Below, in pieces: positions 1 to 10,152 of a stretch of 64,000 bases of DNA. The position numbers and the translations under genes are program-made. Position 1 is the stretch's first letter. The number at the start of each line of letters is the position of its first letter. Source of the DNA: Streptomyces sp. TN58. Lineage in GTDB: Bacteria; Actinomycetota; Actinomycetes; Streptomycetales; Streptomycetaceae. The notes under the pieces were generated by a model. It was not told where the DNA came from, did no database searches, and was given only the letters and a program-made list of their open reading frames with translations. The stretch lies in contig NZ_CP018870.1 in assembly GCF_001941845.1 (NCBI RefSeq), positions 2,015,001 to 2,079,000 of the forward strand, written 5' to 3'.

Positions 1-1501
1 CGATGGTCGAGTACACGGAGGCCGCCTGCATGGCGTTGACGGACAGTCCCTGGCCGAAAGGGATCGTGTACTGCTGGGAGGTGGACCAGTCCTGCGGCTG
101 GGCGAGGATGCCGCGGGACTCGCCGGGGTAGTTCAGGCCGGTGGGCCGGCCGATGCCGAACTTGGTCAGGTACGAGTGCAGGACCTCGTTGGACTTGGCC
201 TGGGTGGGGCCGAGCTGGCCGGTGGCCAGGATGGTGCCGATGTTGGAGGACTTGGCGAGGACCCCGTTGAGGGTCAGGTACCAGGTCGGGTGGTCGATGT
301 CGTCCTTGAACAGCCGGTCGCCGCGGTGCAGCCGGTTGGGGACCTCGACGCGGGTGTCGGGGGTCGCCTTCTTCTCCTCCAGCACGGCGGCCATCGACAT
401 CACCTTGGCGGTGGAGCCGGGCTCGTACACGTCCTGGAGCGCGGCGTTGCCCATGGCGGCGGAGCTGGCCCGGGTCAGGTCGTTGGGGTCGAAGCCGGGG
501 GCGTTGGCCATGGCCAGCACCTCGCCGGTGCGGGTGTCCTGGACGATGACGTAGCCGCGGTCGGCCTCGGACTTCTGCACCTGTTCGGCGATGGCGCTCT
601 GCGCCGCCCACTGGATGTCCCGGTCGATGGTCAGCTCGATGTCGTCGCCGGGGACGGCGGGCTTCTCGCTGGAGCCGGCCGTGGGGACCTTGCGGCCGCC
701 GGACTGGGCGTAGGTGATCTCCCCGTCCTTGCCGGCGAGCTTCTTGTCGAGGGAGGACTCCAGCCCGCCGGCGCCCTTGCCCTCGGCGTTGACGTAGCCC
801 AGTATCCCGGCGGCGAGGTCGCCGCCGGGGTACACGCGCTTGCTGCTGTCCTCCTTGAACACCCCGGCCAGGACGTTGGCTCCGGGGGCGTTGTTCTTCT
901 TGTCGGCGGTCGCCTTCTCGGCGAAGACGCGCTTGAGGTCCTTGATCTGGTTCCAGACCTGGGGGGTCTGGCGCTGGGCGAGGACCACGTAGCGGCTGTT
1001 CTTGGTCCTGAGCTTGTCCGCGAGTTCCTTGGCGTCCTTGCCGAGGATGGGCGCCAGCAGCGCGGCGGCCTGCTCGGGGGCGTCCGGGGCCTTGCTCTCC
1101 TGCGGGGTGAACATCTTGGGGTCGGCGGTGATGTCGTACGCGTCGACGCTGGTGGCGAGTGCCACGCCCTTGCGGTCGGTGATCTCGCCGCGCTCGGCGG
1201 CCAGCTTGACGTTCGTGTAGCGGTTCTTGGACGCCGCCGCGGAGAAGGAGGAGGCGTCGACGGCCTGCACCTGGAGCAGCCGGACGACGAAGGCGAGCAT
1301 GACGAGGGTCAGACCTACGCCGACCAGCCGCAGCCGGGGCCGGGGGCTGCCGAGCCGGATCGTGTGGGGCTTGCGGGGGCCGGCGGGGCGGCGGGTCGCC
1401 GGGCGTGTGGCCGGCCGGGCGGTGGCGCGGTTGCGGTCGCCGGGCCGCGGCGGCCTGGACGGTCCGGGCATCCGCCGTCGCGGCGGGTCCTGCGGGCTCA
1501 C
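1..1501 (-). CDS. ftsI: Penicillin-binding protein FtsI (PBP2/3 class B), 3' end outside window
   Basis: Septal peptidoglycan transpeptidase, a monofunctional class B PBP, acting outside the membrane at the division site. The visible 500 codons show a long basic Pro/Arg-rich cytoplasmic tail (residues 1-55), one membrane anchor (about 59-78), the PBP dimerisation domain, and two active-site motifs: STAK with the catalytic Ser near residue 363, and SSN near 417. The KTG box lies beyond the window edge. I chose the GTG at 1501 because a stop lies 45 codons upstream in frame with no other start between; an ATG at 1471 is the alternative. It lies downstream of ftsL and is probably co-transcribed, but 159 bases separate them and carry a dispersed repeat. 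The family call is certain; the exact start is less so. Confidence 0.95.
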   Translation of the reverse strand, partial: MSPQDPPRRRMPGPSRPPRPGDRNRATARPATRPATRRPAGPRKPHTIRLGSPRPRLRLVGVGLTLVMLAFVVRLLQVQAVDASSFSAAASKNRYTNVKLAAERGEITDRKGVALATSVDAYDITADPKMFTPQESKAPDAPEQAAALLAPILGKDAKELADKLRTKNSRYVVLAQRQTPQVWNQIKDLKRVFAEKATADKKNNAPGANVLAGVFKEDSSKRVYPGGDLAAGILGYVNAEGKGAGGLESSLDKKLAGKDGEITYAQSGGRKVPTAGSSEKPAVPGDDIELTIDRDIQWAAQSAIAEQVQKSEADRGYVIVQDTRTGEVLAMANAPGFDPNDLTRASSAAMGNAALQDVYEPGSTAKVMSMAAVLEEKKATPDTRVEVPNRLHRGDRLFKDDIDHPTWYLTLNGVLAKSSNIGTILATGQLGPTQAKSNEVLHSYLTKFGIGRPTGLNYPGESRGILAQPQDWSTSQQYTIPFGQGLSVNAMQAASVYSTI

Positions 1502-1580
1502 CCGGCCACCGTCCGCGGCGTGCCGGTGCGGGCGCCGGCGCCCGTGCCGGCACGGCGGCCGCGGTGCGGGGCCGCGGGCC

Positions 1581-1636
1581 CGGGCGTTCCGGGGCTCCGC
1601 CCCGGCCCCCGCGCCTCGAACGCCGGCGAGGCTGGT
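1581..1636 (-). repeat. Dispersed GC-rich intergenic repeat between ftsL and ftsI
   Basis: Read on the minus strand, this stretch has the core GCCGGCGTTCGAGGCGCGGG followed by a GGGGC-GGA-GCCCC hairpin. The same element occurs at 9029-9145 and 41203-41340, always between genes. Here it fills part of the 159-base ftsL-ftsI gap, so it would be transcribed inside the division operon. Confidence 0.7.
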
Positions 1637-1660
1637 TCAGACGGGATCCGCGTCACGACG

Positions 1661-2200
1661 TCACCTTCCAGGGGTCTGGCTGGGCTGCGAACTGCCGGTG
1701 GGAGCGGGCTGGGCGGGAACCGGCGCCGGGGGCGCGGCCGGGGTCTGGCCCGGTCCGGCCTGCGCGGGCGGCGCCGCGGTCGGGGTCGGTGACGGCGGTG
1801 GCGGCGCCTCGGCCACCGAGACGCTGCCGGAGACCTTGCCGTCCGGGTCGATGAAGACGGGGCTGCCGCCCGGGACCAGGCCCAGTTCCCGGGCGCGGCG
1901 CTGGAGGGCGTCGGGCGCCGAGTGGGCGTCCACGTCGCGCTGGAGGGCCTGCTCCTCGTCGGTGAGGGTGGTGGTCTCCTTCTTCAGCCGGGTCAGCTGG
2001 AAGGAGCCCTCGTTGAGCGCGGAGTTCAGCAGCAGCAGGCTGATCAGCCCGCCGGCGAGCAGGGCCACGACCAGCAGGACGAACGGCATCCGCGCCGCCT
2101 GCCCGTCGGGGCGCGGCCCGGCCGGGCGGGCGCCGAGGGCCCTGCCGATGCGGGCCGCCTGCCCGCGGGTCAGCGTGGCGACCTTCCCGGCCTTGGTCAC
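1661..2200 (-). CDS. ftsL: Cell division protein FtsL
   Basis: Small bitopic divisome protein that with FtsB/DivIC and FtsQ activates septal peptidoglycan synthesis. The 179 residues comprise a basic cytoplasmic tail, one membrane helix (about 40-62), a periplasmic leucine-zipper-like coiled coil with the [12 protein letters not shown] stretch, and a Pro/Ala/Thr-rich tail of about 50 residues. The start is a GTG whose last bases form the rsmH stop (GTGA overlap), so the two are translationally coupled. FtsL is poorly conserved in sequence; the call rests on size, topology and position between rsmH and ftsI. Confidence 0.9.
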   Translation of the reverse strand: MTKAGKVATLTRGQAARIGRALGARPAGPRPDGQAARMPFVLLVVALLAGGLISLLLLNSALNEGSFQLTRLKKETTTLTDEEQALQRDVDAHSAPDALQRRARELGLVPGGSPVFIDPDGKVSGSVSVAEAPPPPSPTPTAAPPAQAGPGQTPAAPPAPVPAQPAPTGSSQPSQTPGR

Positions 2201-3156
2201 AGTCGCGCCTCCCGGATGCGTTCGACCCCCCGGAGTCTGGCCGGGGCGGCCCGCCGGTTCTCGGCGATCTCCTCCTCGGTCGGCAGTTCCGCGCCTCGTG
2301 TGAGCAGTTTGAGCTTCGGCTGGTACTTCTCCGGCACCACCGGCAGCCCGGGCGGGGCGGTGGAGGCGGCGCCCGCCGAGAAGACCTGCTTGACCAGGCG
2401 GTCCTCCAGCGAGTGGTACGAGAGCACCGCGATCCGGCCGCCGACCGCGATCCGGTCCACGGCGGCGGGGATGGCCCGCTCCAGTCCGGACAGTTCGCCG
2501 TTGACCTCGATCCGCAGCGCCTGGAAGGTGCGCTTGGCCGGGTTGCCGCCGGTCCGCTTCGCGGCCTGGGGCAGGGCGTCGCGGATAAGCTCGACCAGCC
2601 GGGCGCTGTTGCCGAAGGGGGCCTTCTCGCGTTCCCGGACGATCGCGGACACGATCCGCTTGGCCTGCTTCTCCTCGCCGTACTGGCGCAGGATGCGCAC
2701 GAGCTCGCCCGGTGCGTAGGTGTTGAGGACCTCGGCGGCGCTGATGCCCGTCGTCTGGTCCATGCGCATGTCCAGCGGGGCGTCCTGGGCGTACGCGAAC
2801 CCGCGGTCGGCCTCGTCCAACTGCATGGAGGAGACGCCCAGGTCGAAGAGGATGCCCTGGACGGCCGGGAGACCCAGCCCGTCGAGCACCTCGGCGAGGT
2901 CCGCGTAGATCGCGTGGACGAGGGTGGCCCGGTCGCCGAAGGGGGCGAGCCGTTCGCCGGAGAGCCGCAGGGCCTCCTTGTCGCGGTCGAGGCCGATCAG
3001 GCGGGCCTCGGGGAAGCGGGTCAGCAGGGCCTCGCTGTGGCCGCCGAGGCCGAGGGTGCAGTCGACGACGACGGCCCCGGGCCTCTCCAGCGCCGGGGCC
3101 AACAGGTCCAGGCACCGCTGGAGCATCACCGGGACATGTCGGGACTCGCTAGTCAA
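2197..3156 (-). CDS. rsmH: 16S rRNA (cytosine1402-N4)-methyltransferase RsmH (MraW)
   Basis: SAM-dependent methylation of C1402 in 16S rRNA, in the ribosomal P site. The 319 residues contain the conserved N-terminal HVPVML, the SAM-binding [14 protein letters not shown] motif (about 32-45), GLDRDKEAL, and the [10 protein letters not shown] and [11 protein letters not shown] blocks typical of MraW. The start is TTG: GAGAGGG sits a few bases upstream and the next in-frame GTG lies inside the conserved HVPVML block. It is the first gene of the local ftsL-ftsI operon. I see no mraZ beside it. Confidence 0.96.
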   Translation of the reverse strand: MTSESRHVPVMLQRCLDLLAPALERPGAVVVDCTLGLGGHSEALLTRFPEARLIGLDRDKEALRLSGERLAPFGDRATLVHAIYADLAEVLDGLGLPAVQGILFDLGVSSMQLDEADRGFAYAQDAPLDMRMDQTTGISAAEVLNTYAPGELVRILRQYGEEKQAKRIVSAIVREREKAPFGNSARLVELIRDALPQAAKRTGGNPAKRTFQALRIEVNGELSGLERAIPAAVDRIAVGGRIAVLSYHSLEDRLVKQVFSAGAASTAPPGLPVVPEKYQPKLKLLTRGAELPTEEEIAENRRAAPARLRGVERIREARL

Positions 3157-3516
3157 AGCGCCCTCTCAGATAACGGCGCGGCACGCGTACGCACCGCCCG
3201 CTCCCCCGGCCGGTGAGCGGAAGAGGGCCGGGCCGTACGTACGCGCCGCGCACGCGGAGTCTTCATCGGTGGCCGGCGGCCGGTCAGGGCCGGGCTCCGG
3301 CCGGTTCGCGTCACTTTAGTGCAACGGTCGCCGCGGTCAACGAACCGGCCCGCGCGCCGTACGCGCCTCTCGGACCGAAGCCGCGAATGCCCCCCGACCA
3401 CCCGGACGGCCGACCTCCGCCCACCCCTGTGGATTAGCTCACAACAAGCCCCGTTGACGTTCTTTGTCCAATCTCACGCAAGGCCTTCGGCGCGCGTGAC
3501 CACTAACGTCGTACCC
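3157..3516. other. Divergent intergenic region between rsmH and carbonic anhydrase genes
   Basis: This 360-base gap holds the rsmH promoter and its leader (3157-3306). On the other side it carries the start region of the carbonic anhydrase gene: TAACGT at 3504-3509 lies 7 bases before the ATG with no purine-rich ribosome site, which suggests a leaderless transcript. I see no other gene. Confidence 0.5.
3313..3340 (-). promoter_or_regulatory. Promoter of the rsmH-ftsL-ftsI operon
   Basis: On the minus strand TTGACC (3340-3335) and TAAAGT (3318-3313) are spaced by 16 bases, a good vegetative-sigma match. The predicted start near 3306 leaves a leader of about 150 bases before rsmH. The promoter is framed by an inverted repeat CCGGTTCG / CGAACCGG at 3301-3308 and 3341-3348. 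Confidence 0.65.
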
Positions 3517-4068
3517 ATGACGACTTCCGCATCACTGCCTGCAGAGTCCGCGCCCGAGGCATCCGTCGGCGGATCCGTCACCGACCGGCTGGTCGAGGCG
3601 AATCAGCGCTACGCCGCCGAGTTCACCGACCCCGGCATGGACGCCCGTCCCGTCCTCCACGTGGCCGTCGTGGCCTGCATGGACGCCCGCCTGGACCTGC
3701 ACAAGGCCCTCGGTCTGGAGCTCGGCGACTGCCACACCATCCGCAACGCGGGCGGTGTGGTCACCGACGACACCATCCGCTCCCTGACCATCAGCCAGCG
3801 GGCACTCGGCACCCGCACCGTGATACTGATCCATCACACCGGCTGTGGTCTGGAGAACCTGACCGAGGACTTCCGGCACGAGCTGGAGGACGAGGTCGGC
3901 CAGCGCCCCTCCTGGGCCGTCGAGGCGTTCCGGGACGTCGACCAGGACGTCCGCCAGTCCATGCAGCGGGTCCGCACCAACCCGTTCCTGCCGCACAAGG
4001 ACGATGTGCGAGGCTTCGTCTTCGACGTGCACACCGGGCTGCTCCGGGAGATCGATCCCGGCTCCTGA
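3517..4068 (+). CDS. Beta-class carbonic anhydrase
   Basis: Reversible hydration of CO2 to bicarbonate with a Zn ion. At 183 residues it is a short beta-CA. Zn ligands and catalytic dyad are visible: ACMDAR (Cys plus Asp/Arg) near residue 49 and LIHHTGCG (His and Cys) near 105. NAGG and the DVHTGLL end also fit the family. The ATG at 3517 is preferred over the in-frame ATG at 3319 because the conserved region begins just after it and the upstream sequence is promoter-like. It stands alone before the MoxR operon; there is no sign of a bicarbonate transporter nearby. Confidence 0.92.
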   Translation: MTTSASLPAESAPEASVGGSVTDRLVEANQRYAAEFTDPGMDARPVLHVAVVACMDARLDLHKALGLELGDCHTIRNAGGVVTDDTIRSLTISQRALGTRTVILIHHTGCGLENLTEDFRHELEDEVGQRPSWAVEAFRDVDQDVRQSMQRVRTNPFLPHKDDVRGFVFDVHTGLLREIDPGS

Positions 4069-4205
4069 GTGACACAAGGCCCTGACGCCGTCAAGAATGC
4101 GGGGATACACCGCCCGGGAGCCCCGGGTCCGGTGTCCGTGTTTTCGGGGTGGGCCGGTCATGCGCCAAGGGCGTCGGCCCTGGGAGATGGGCCGAGGAGA
4201 ACCAG

Positions 4206-5215
<1,010 letters not shown>

Positions 5216-5216
<1 letters not shown>

Positions 5217-6580
5217 TGGGCGCCGGTGCCCCGCGCGGCGCCGGCGGCCCGGGAGAGGGCGGCGGACTGCGCGCCTCGCTGTCCGGGCTGACCACCCGCG
5301 GCCGCTCGTTCGTGGCCGCCGGGATCGCCGCGGCCGCGTGCGCCTACGTCCTCGGCCAGGGCGCACTGCTGCGCGTCGGCATGCTGCTCGCCCTCCTGCC
5401 GCTGATCTGCGTCTACGCCCTGCACCGCACCCGCTACCGGGTCTCCGGCAGCCGCCGGCTGACCCCGGGGCGGGTGCCCGCGGGCGCCGAGGCGCGGGTG
5501 CAGCTGCGCATGGACAACGTCTCGCGGCTGCCCACCGGACTGCTGATGCTCCAGGACCGGGTGCCCTACGTACTGGGCCCGCGCCCGCGGTTCGTCCTGG
5601 ACCGGGTCGAGCCCGGCGGCCGCCGGGAGGTGTCCTACCGGGTCCGCTCCGACCTGCGCGGCCGCTACCCGCTGGGCCCGCTCCAGCTGCGGCTGACCGA
5701 CCCCTTCGGGCTGGTCGAGCTGACCCGCTCCTTCAGCACCTACGACACCCTCACGGTGATACCGCGCACCGAACCCCTCCCGCCGGTCCGGCTGACCGGT
5801 GAGGCCAACGGTTACGGCGACGGCAGCCGCCGGTCCCTGGCCCTGGCCGGCGACGACGACGTGATCCCGCGCGGCTACCGGCGCGGCGACGACCTGCGCC
5901 GCGTCCACTGGCGCTCCACCGCCCGCTACGGCGAGCTGATGGTGCGCCGCGAGGAGCAGCCCCAGCGCAGCAGGGCCACCGTCCTGCTCGACACCCGCCG
6001 CCTCGCCTTCGACGGCGCGGGCCCGGACTCGGCCTTCGAATGGGCCGTCTCCGCGGCCGCCTCCAGCCTGGTGCACGTCCTGGAGCAGGGCTTCTCCACA
6101 CGGCTGCTCACCGACACCGGGGACGCGGTGCCCGGCGAGGGCGGCGGCGGGTTCTCCGCCGGCGGGCAGGAGTCCGCGGAGGCCGCCGGGCTGATGATGG
6201 ACACCCTCGCCGTGGTCGTGCACTCCGACGGTGCCGGGCTCTCCCGCGCCTACGACGCGGTGCGCGGCAGCGGCTTCGGCGAAGGCGGCGACGGGCTCCT
6301 CGTCGCCTTCTTCGGCGACCTGGACGACGCGCAGACCGAGATGGCGGCCAGGATGCGCCAGCGCACCTCGGGCGCGCTGGCCTTCGTACTGGACACCCGG
6401 GCCTGGGGCGGACAGCCCGCGCCCGGGCACGATGTCGTCCCGCTGGAGGAGCGGCTGCGCAGACTGCGCGACGCGGGCTGGACGGCGCTGGCCGCCAGGC
6501 CCGGGGAGGCCTTCGGTGAGCTCTGGCGGCAGGCCGGGGCCGGGCGCTTCGGTACGGGAACGAGCGGAGGCCGGGAATGA
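5216..6580 (+). CDS. DUF58 domain membrane protein
   Basis: Second member of a MoxR-DUF58-transglutaminase operon. The 454 residues have two membrane segments near the N-terminus (about 22-60) and a C-terminal cytoplasmic region with the DUF58 signature around residues 222-235 (GDDLRRVHWRSTAR), related to von Willebrand A folds. The family is assumed to be the MoxR partner; its substrate is unknown. Start and stop overlap both neighbours (TGATG and ATGA). Confidence 0.9.
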
Positions 6581-8988
6581 GCGGACGGGCGAGACTGACG
6601 GTGTTCGCGGCGCTCGCGACGCTGCTCACCGCGTGGTCGCTGAGCCCGCTGGTGGAGTCGCAGGCCTGGCTGTTGCAGGGCGCGCTGCTGCTGGCCGTGC
6701 AGAGCGCGGTGGGCGCGGGGGCCCGGCGGGTGCCGCTGGCGCGGTCGCTGACGGTGGCCGCGCAGCTGCTGGTGTCGCTGCTGCTGCTCGCGCTGCTCTT
6801 CGCCGGCAAGGTCGAGTCCACCGGCAGCGGGCCGCTGGCGTACTTCGTGACGGACTTCGGCTCGCTGTTCGCGCAGGGTGTCCACGACGTCGGCGAGTTC
6901 GCGATACCGGCACCGCTGACGGACGGCATCCAGCTGCTGCTGGTGTCCGGGGTGCTGCTGATCGGCCTGCTCGTGGACCTGCTGGCGGTGACGGCGCGCA
7001 CGGCCGCCGCGGCCGGGCTGCCGCTGCTCGCGCTGTACTCGGTCGCGGCGGGCCTGTCGGGCGGCGGGGACGCCTCCTGGGTCTCCTTCCTGATGGCGGG
7101 CTGCGGTTACCTGATGCTGCTGCTCTGCGAGGGCCGTGACCGGCTCGCGCAGTGGGGGCGGGTCTTCGGCGCGGCACCGCGCGGACGCGGTGCGGCCGAT
7201 TCCGGCATCAGCTCCGGCGGCGGCCGGGCCACGGCCCCGGTGCGGTTCGGCCGGCGGATCGGCGCCATGGCGCTGGGCCTGGCCCTGGTGGTGCCGGCGG
7301 CGCTGCCCGCCCTGGACGACGGGCTGCTCGGCGGTACCGCGGACGGCGAGGGCAGCGGCGGGTCCGGCGGCACGATCTCGGCGGTCAACCCGCTGGTCTC
7401 CCTGCAGAGCAACCTGAACGCACAGGACAACCGGGTGATCCTGCGGTACCGCACGGACAACCCGCAGCAGAGCGAGCAGTACCTGCGCATCCTGGCGCTG
7501 GACGAGTTCAACGGCGTCAAGTGGGAGGCGTCGGGGCGGGCGCTGACCGACGTGCCGCAGCAGATGCCCGTGCCTCCGGGCCTCGGTGACCAGGTCCGCC
7601 TCGGCGCGACCGAGGTGACCACGAACATCACGGCGTCGGACGGCTACAGCCAGCGCTACCTGCCCATGCCGTATCCGGCGACGGCGGTGGACATCCGCGG
7701 CAAGTGGCGCTTCGAGCCGGTCGGGCGGACCCTGGTCGGCGACCAGCTGGGCAGGGACAAGTACCAGACGGTCCAGGGCGCGGAGTACAAGGTGCGCAGC
7801 CTGCTGCTGAACCCGACCGCGCAGCAGCTGCAGAAGGCCCCGGCGCCGGACCCGGCGGTCCGGGAGGAGTACACGAAGGTCCCGGACAACCTGCCGGCGG
7901 TGGTCGCCGAGACGGCCCGCCAGGTGACGCAGGGGGCGAAGGACGACTACACGCGTGCGGTGAAGCTGCAGGACTTCTTCGCCGTGAGCGGCGGGTTCCG
8001 CTACGACACGCAGACCGCCTCGGGGACGGGTCCGCAGGCCGTGGCCCGGTTCCTCGCCGACAAGGAGGGATTCTGCATCCACTTCGCGTTCTCGATGGCG
8101 GCCATGTCCCGCACGCTGGGCATCCCGGCGCGTGTCGCGGTGGGCTTCACGCCCGGCGAGAAGCAGTCGGACGGCGTCGTGAACGTGTCGATGCGGGACG
8201 CCCACGCCTGGCCCGAGCTGTACTTCCAGGGTGTGGGCTGGACCCGGTTCGAGCCGACGCCCCGGTCCGGCCTCAACGTCCCGGACTACTCCCGCGCGCA
8301 GGCTCCGGCGGCCCAGCCGTCGGCGCCGGCGCCGCTTCCCTCGCAGGGCGCGGTGCAGCCGGCTCCGGCGCCGTCGGCGTCCGTGGAGTGCCCGCCGGCG
8401 CTGAAGCGGCTCGGCGAGTGCGGGCCGACGGCGCCGCAGCAGAGCGCGGCCGGCGACGGCGGGCCGTCCGTGACGACGGTTCTGGGATGGGCGGCGCTGG
8501 TGCTCGCGGTGCTGGGCCTGCCGCTGCTCCCGCTGCTGTGGCGCACCCGGCTGCGGGCGCGGCGGCTGGGCACCGGGGAGGTTCTGGCGGCCTGGCAGGA
8601 GCTGGGCGACGCCGCCTGGGACGTGGGCGTGGTTCCCGACGAGGCGCTGTCCCCGCGCCGGGCGGCGAGCCGTATCGCCGATCTGGGCCGCCTGGAGCCG
8701 GACGCCGCCGCGGCGGTGCACCGGGTGGCGGGCGCGGTGGAGCGGGCCCTGTACGCGCCGCCGGGTGCGGAGGTCTCGTACGCGGGCCTGGCCGACGACG
8801 TACGGGAGGCCCAGGCGGGCCTGCTGGCTGCGGCGGACCGCCTGCCGCGGCTGCGGGCCCTGCTGCTGCCGCGTTCGGCGGCCCGGGTCGCGTGGGCGGT
8901 CTCGTCCCGCTGGTCGGCCCTGGCCTCGACGGTCTCGTCCCGCCTCACAGCCCTCCGCCTCCGCCTCCCCCTCCGAGACCGCGGCTGA
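6577..8988 (+). CDS. Transglutaminase-like membrane protein (DUF3488/TgpA family)
   Basis: Large 803-residue membrane protein. Several helices fill the first ~200 residues. A large extracellular region contains a papain-like transglutaminase core with the catalytic Cys near residue 500 (EGFCIHFAFSMA), followed by the His motif DAHAWPELYF. After a Pro/Ala linker comes one more membrane helix (about 628-650) and a C-terminal cytoplasmic DUF4129-like domain. It shares an ATGA overlap with DUF58. The family is inferred to act on the cell surface; no substrate can be read from the sequence. Confidence 0.92.
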   Translation: MSGRARLTVFAALATLLTAWSLSPLVESQAWLLQGALLLAVQSAVGAGARRVPLARSLTVAAQLLVSLLLLALLFAGKVESTGSGPLAYFVTDFGSLFAQGVHDVGEFAIPAPLTDGIQLLLVSGVLLIGLLVDLLAVTARTAAAAGLPLLALYSVAAGLSGGGDASWVSFLMAGCGYLMLLLCEGRDRLAQWGRVFGAAPRGRGAADSGISSGGGRATAPVRFGRRIGAMALGLALVVPAALPALDDGLLGGTADGEGSGGSGGTISAVNPLVSLQSNLNAQDNRVILRYRTDNPQQSEQYLRILALDEFNGVKWEASGRALTDVPQQMPVPPGLGDQVRLGATEVTTNITASDGYSQRYLPMPYPATAVDIRGKWRFEPVGRTLVGDQLGRDKYQTVQGAEYKVRSLLLNPTAQQLQKAPAPDPAVREEYTKVPDNLPAVVAETARQVTQGAKDDYTRAVKLQDFFAVSGGFRYDTQTASGTGPQAVARFLADKEGFCIHFAFSMAAMSRTLGIPARVAVGFTPGEKQSDGVVNVSMRDAHAWPELYFQGVGWTRFEPTPRSGLNVPDYSRAQAPAAQPSAPAPLPSQGAVQPAPAPSASVECPPALKRLGECGPTAPQQSAAGDGGPSVTTVLGWAALVLAVLGLPLLPLLWRTRLRARRLGTGEVLAAWQELGDAAWDVGVVPDEALSPRRAASRIADLGRLEPDAAAAVHRVAGAVERALYAPPGAEVSYAGLADDVREAQAGLLAAADRLPRLRALLLPRSAARVAWAVSSRWSALASTVSSRLTALRLRLPLRDRG

Positions 8989-9028
8989 TTCCAGCCCCGC
9001 CGCCCCCACCCAGCCCCGCCGCCCCATC

Positions 9029-9145
9029 CAGCCCCGCCGACGTTTGAGGCGCGGGGCCCGGGTCGGAGCCCCGCTCTTTTCAGCCCCGCCGGCGTTTGAG
9101 GCGCGGGGGTGCGGAGGCAGCGCCCCCGCCACGGCGCCGCACCGG
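9029..9145 (+). repeat. Two tandem copies of the dispersed intergenic repeat
   Basis: Unit A (from 9029) and unit B (from 9081) both start CAGCCCCGCCG-CGTTTGAGG. Unit A ends in a CGGAGCCCC arm, unit B in GCAGCGCCCCCGCC. The same A-then-B order recurs at 41203-41340. Confidence 0.75.
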
Positions 9146-9178
9146 CAGCGAAGACCCGCCGATCCCGCGGACGCGAGA

Positions 9179-9215
9179 ACGCGGCGAGGCCCGATCCCCC
9201 CGGGCCCCGCCGCGT
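9179..9215. terminator. Bidirectional intrinsic terminator after the transglutaminase gene
   Basis: A GC stem ACGCGGCG / CGCCGCGT with an inner GGCCCG / CGGGCC stem, one internal mismatch and a 7-base loop, followed by CCGCGCTTTT on the plus strand. It lies between the convergent transglutaminase and tetR genes. Confidence 0.6.
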
Positions 9216-9272
9216 CCGCGCTTTTCCGACCGGGTCCCCCGTACGTCGTCCGTACTTCGTCCCGGTTCCGGA

Positions 9273-9328
9273 AGGAGGTACCCGGTCCGCTCCGCAGCCC
9301 CGTGTCGGCGGTGCGGACCGGGCCTCCT
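9273..9328. repeat. Large inverted repeat (hairpin)
   Basis: AGGAGG-ta-CCCGGTCCGC at 9273-9290 pairs exactly with GCGGACCGGG-CCTCCT at 9313-9328, leaving a 2-base bulge and a 22-base loop. No T-run follows on either strand, so it need not be a terminator. Confidence 0.7.
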
Positions 9329-9396
9329 GTCCGTTGCTCCCAGTCTGGCGTCCGCGCAGGTGGGAGCCCATCCGCGTGGGTACTCATTTCCGCGCC

Positions 9397-9412
9397 TAGG
9401 TACGGGTACTCA
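9397..9412. promoter_or_regulatory. Candidate MacR binding site
   Basis: TAGGTACGGGTACTCA matches the reported MacR consensus TGAGTACnnGTACTCA (recalled from the S. coelicolor MacRS work) at all but two positions; a further half site GTACTCA lies at 9380-9386. A macRS-like pair is encoded at 36910-38840. Confidence 0.45.
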
Positions 9413-9490
9413 GCGGCCGCGGCGGGCCCCACCAGTTGTACGGCCCGGCGCGGCCGCGCGGCACCGCCGACTGGGGGGGTGCCGCGTGTT

Positions 9491-10123
9491 TCAGCGGTTG
9501 CCGCTGACTCGGCCCCGCAGCAGCAGCGACAGCGCCGAGTGCACGTCGTCGAGGGACCGCTCCCGCTGGAAGGACTGCCAGTCCAGGGCGGCCACGAGCA
9601 CCATGCCGACCATCGCGGCCGCGGTGAGCGGCACGTCGATCTCGGAGCTGAGTTCCCCCCGCTCGACTCCCTCGCGCAGCACCTTCTCCACGACGGTGAC
9701 GGCCTCCTGGCGGACCACCATCAGGGTGGACTGCCAGGTGCGGTTGGTGCGCCACAGTTCGGCGACGTACAGCTGGGTGAAGGCGGGGTAGCGGTCGATG
9801 AAGACGAGGCCCGCCCGGATCATCGCGTCGAGCGCCTCGACGCGGGTGCCGCCGCGCGCCTCGGTCTCCTCGGCCGCCGTCCGCAGCGACGCCGTCAGCA
9901 GCCCGACGCCGTGCCGCAGGAGCTCCTCGAACAGCTCGTTCTTGCTCGCGAAGTTGTAGTAGACGGTGCCCTTCGCCACGCCCGCCCGCTCGGCGATCTC
10001 GTCGACGGTGGTCGCGGAGAAGCCCTTCTCGGCGATCAGGGTGACGGCCGCTTCGTAGAGCTTCTGCCGGGTGGCCTGGCGCCGGCCCCCGCCGGTACCG
10101 GTAGTGGTACTGCTGCTGTCCAT
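9491..10123 (-). CDS. TetR-family transcriptional repressor
   Basis: The 210-residue protein has an N-terminal TetR DNA-binding domain, with the helix-turn-helix at about residues 37-58 (TVDEIAERAGVAKGTVYYNF), and a ligand-binding C-terminal half. It is the last gene of an operon with a YhgE-type membrane protein (29-base gap) and an ABC ATPase. It most likely represses this operon through the 26-bp palindrome before the ATPase gene and responds to a compound the pair exports. Ribosome sites are weak; ATG 10123 is preferred, GTG 10138 is possible. Confidence 0.92.
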   Translation of the reverse strand: MDSSSTTTGTGGGRRQATRQKLYEAAVTLIAEKGFSATTVDEIAERAGVAKGTVYYNFASKNELFEELLRHGVGLLTASLRTAAEETEARGGTRVEALDAMIRAGLVFIDRYPAFTQLYVAELWRTNRTWQSTLMVVRQEAVTVVEKVLREGVERGELSSEIDVPLTAAAMVGMVLVAALDWQSFQRERSLDDVHSALSLLLRGRVSGNR

Positions 10124-10152
10124 GGCGCTGATTGTCACAGGTCGGCACATCC

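Larger units (their letters stand above)
8989..9490. other. Intergenic region with repeats, two large hairpins and a MacR-like box
   Basis: This 502-base gap between convergent genes holds, in order, three short CCAGCCCCGCCG repeats, two tandem copies of the dispersed repeat (9029-9145), a terminator-like hairpin (9179-9215), a second large hairpin (9273-9328) and a 16-bp near-palindrome resembling a MacR site (9397-9412). Reading frames that cross it are GC-driven and show no start with a ribosome site. A small RNA is possible but unproven. Confidence 0.5.

Noticed and set aside
1661..3115. 484-codon frame covering ftsL and part of rsmH
   Set aside because: Only the last 179 codons match FtsL; the first part is a shadow of rsmH. 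The GTG at 2200 overlaps the rsmH stop.
6250..9432. Open frame of 1060 codons on the minus strand
   Set aside because: It mirrors the DUF58 and transglutaminase genes, is Arg/Gly/Pro-rich with no domain, and crosses the intergenic repeats.
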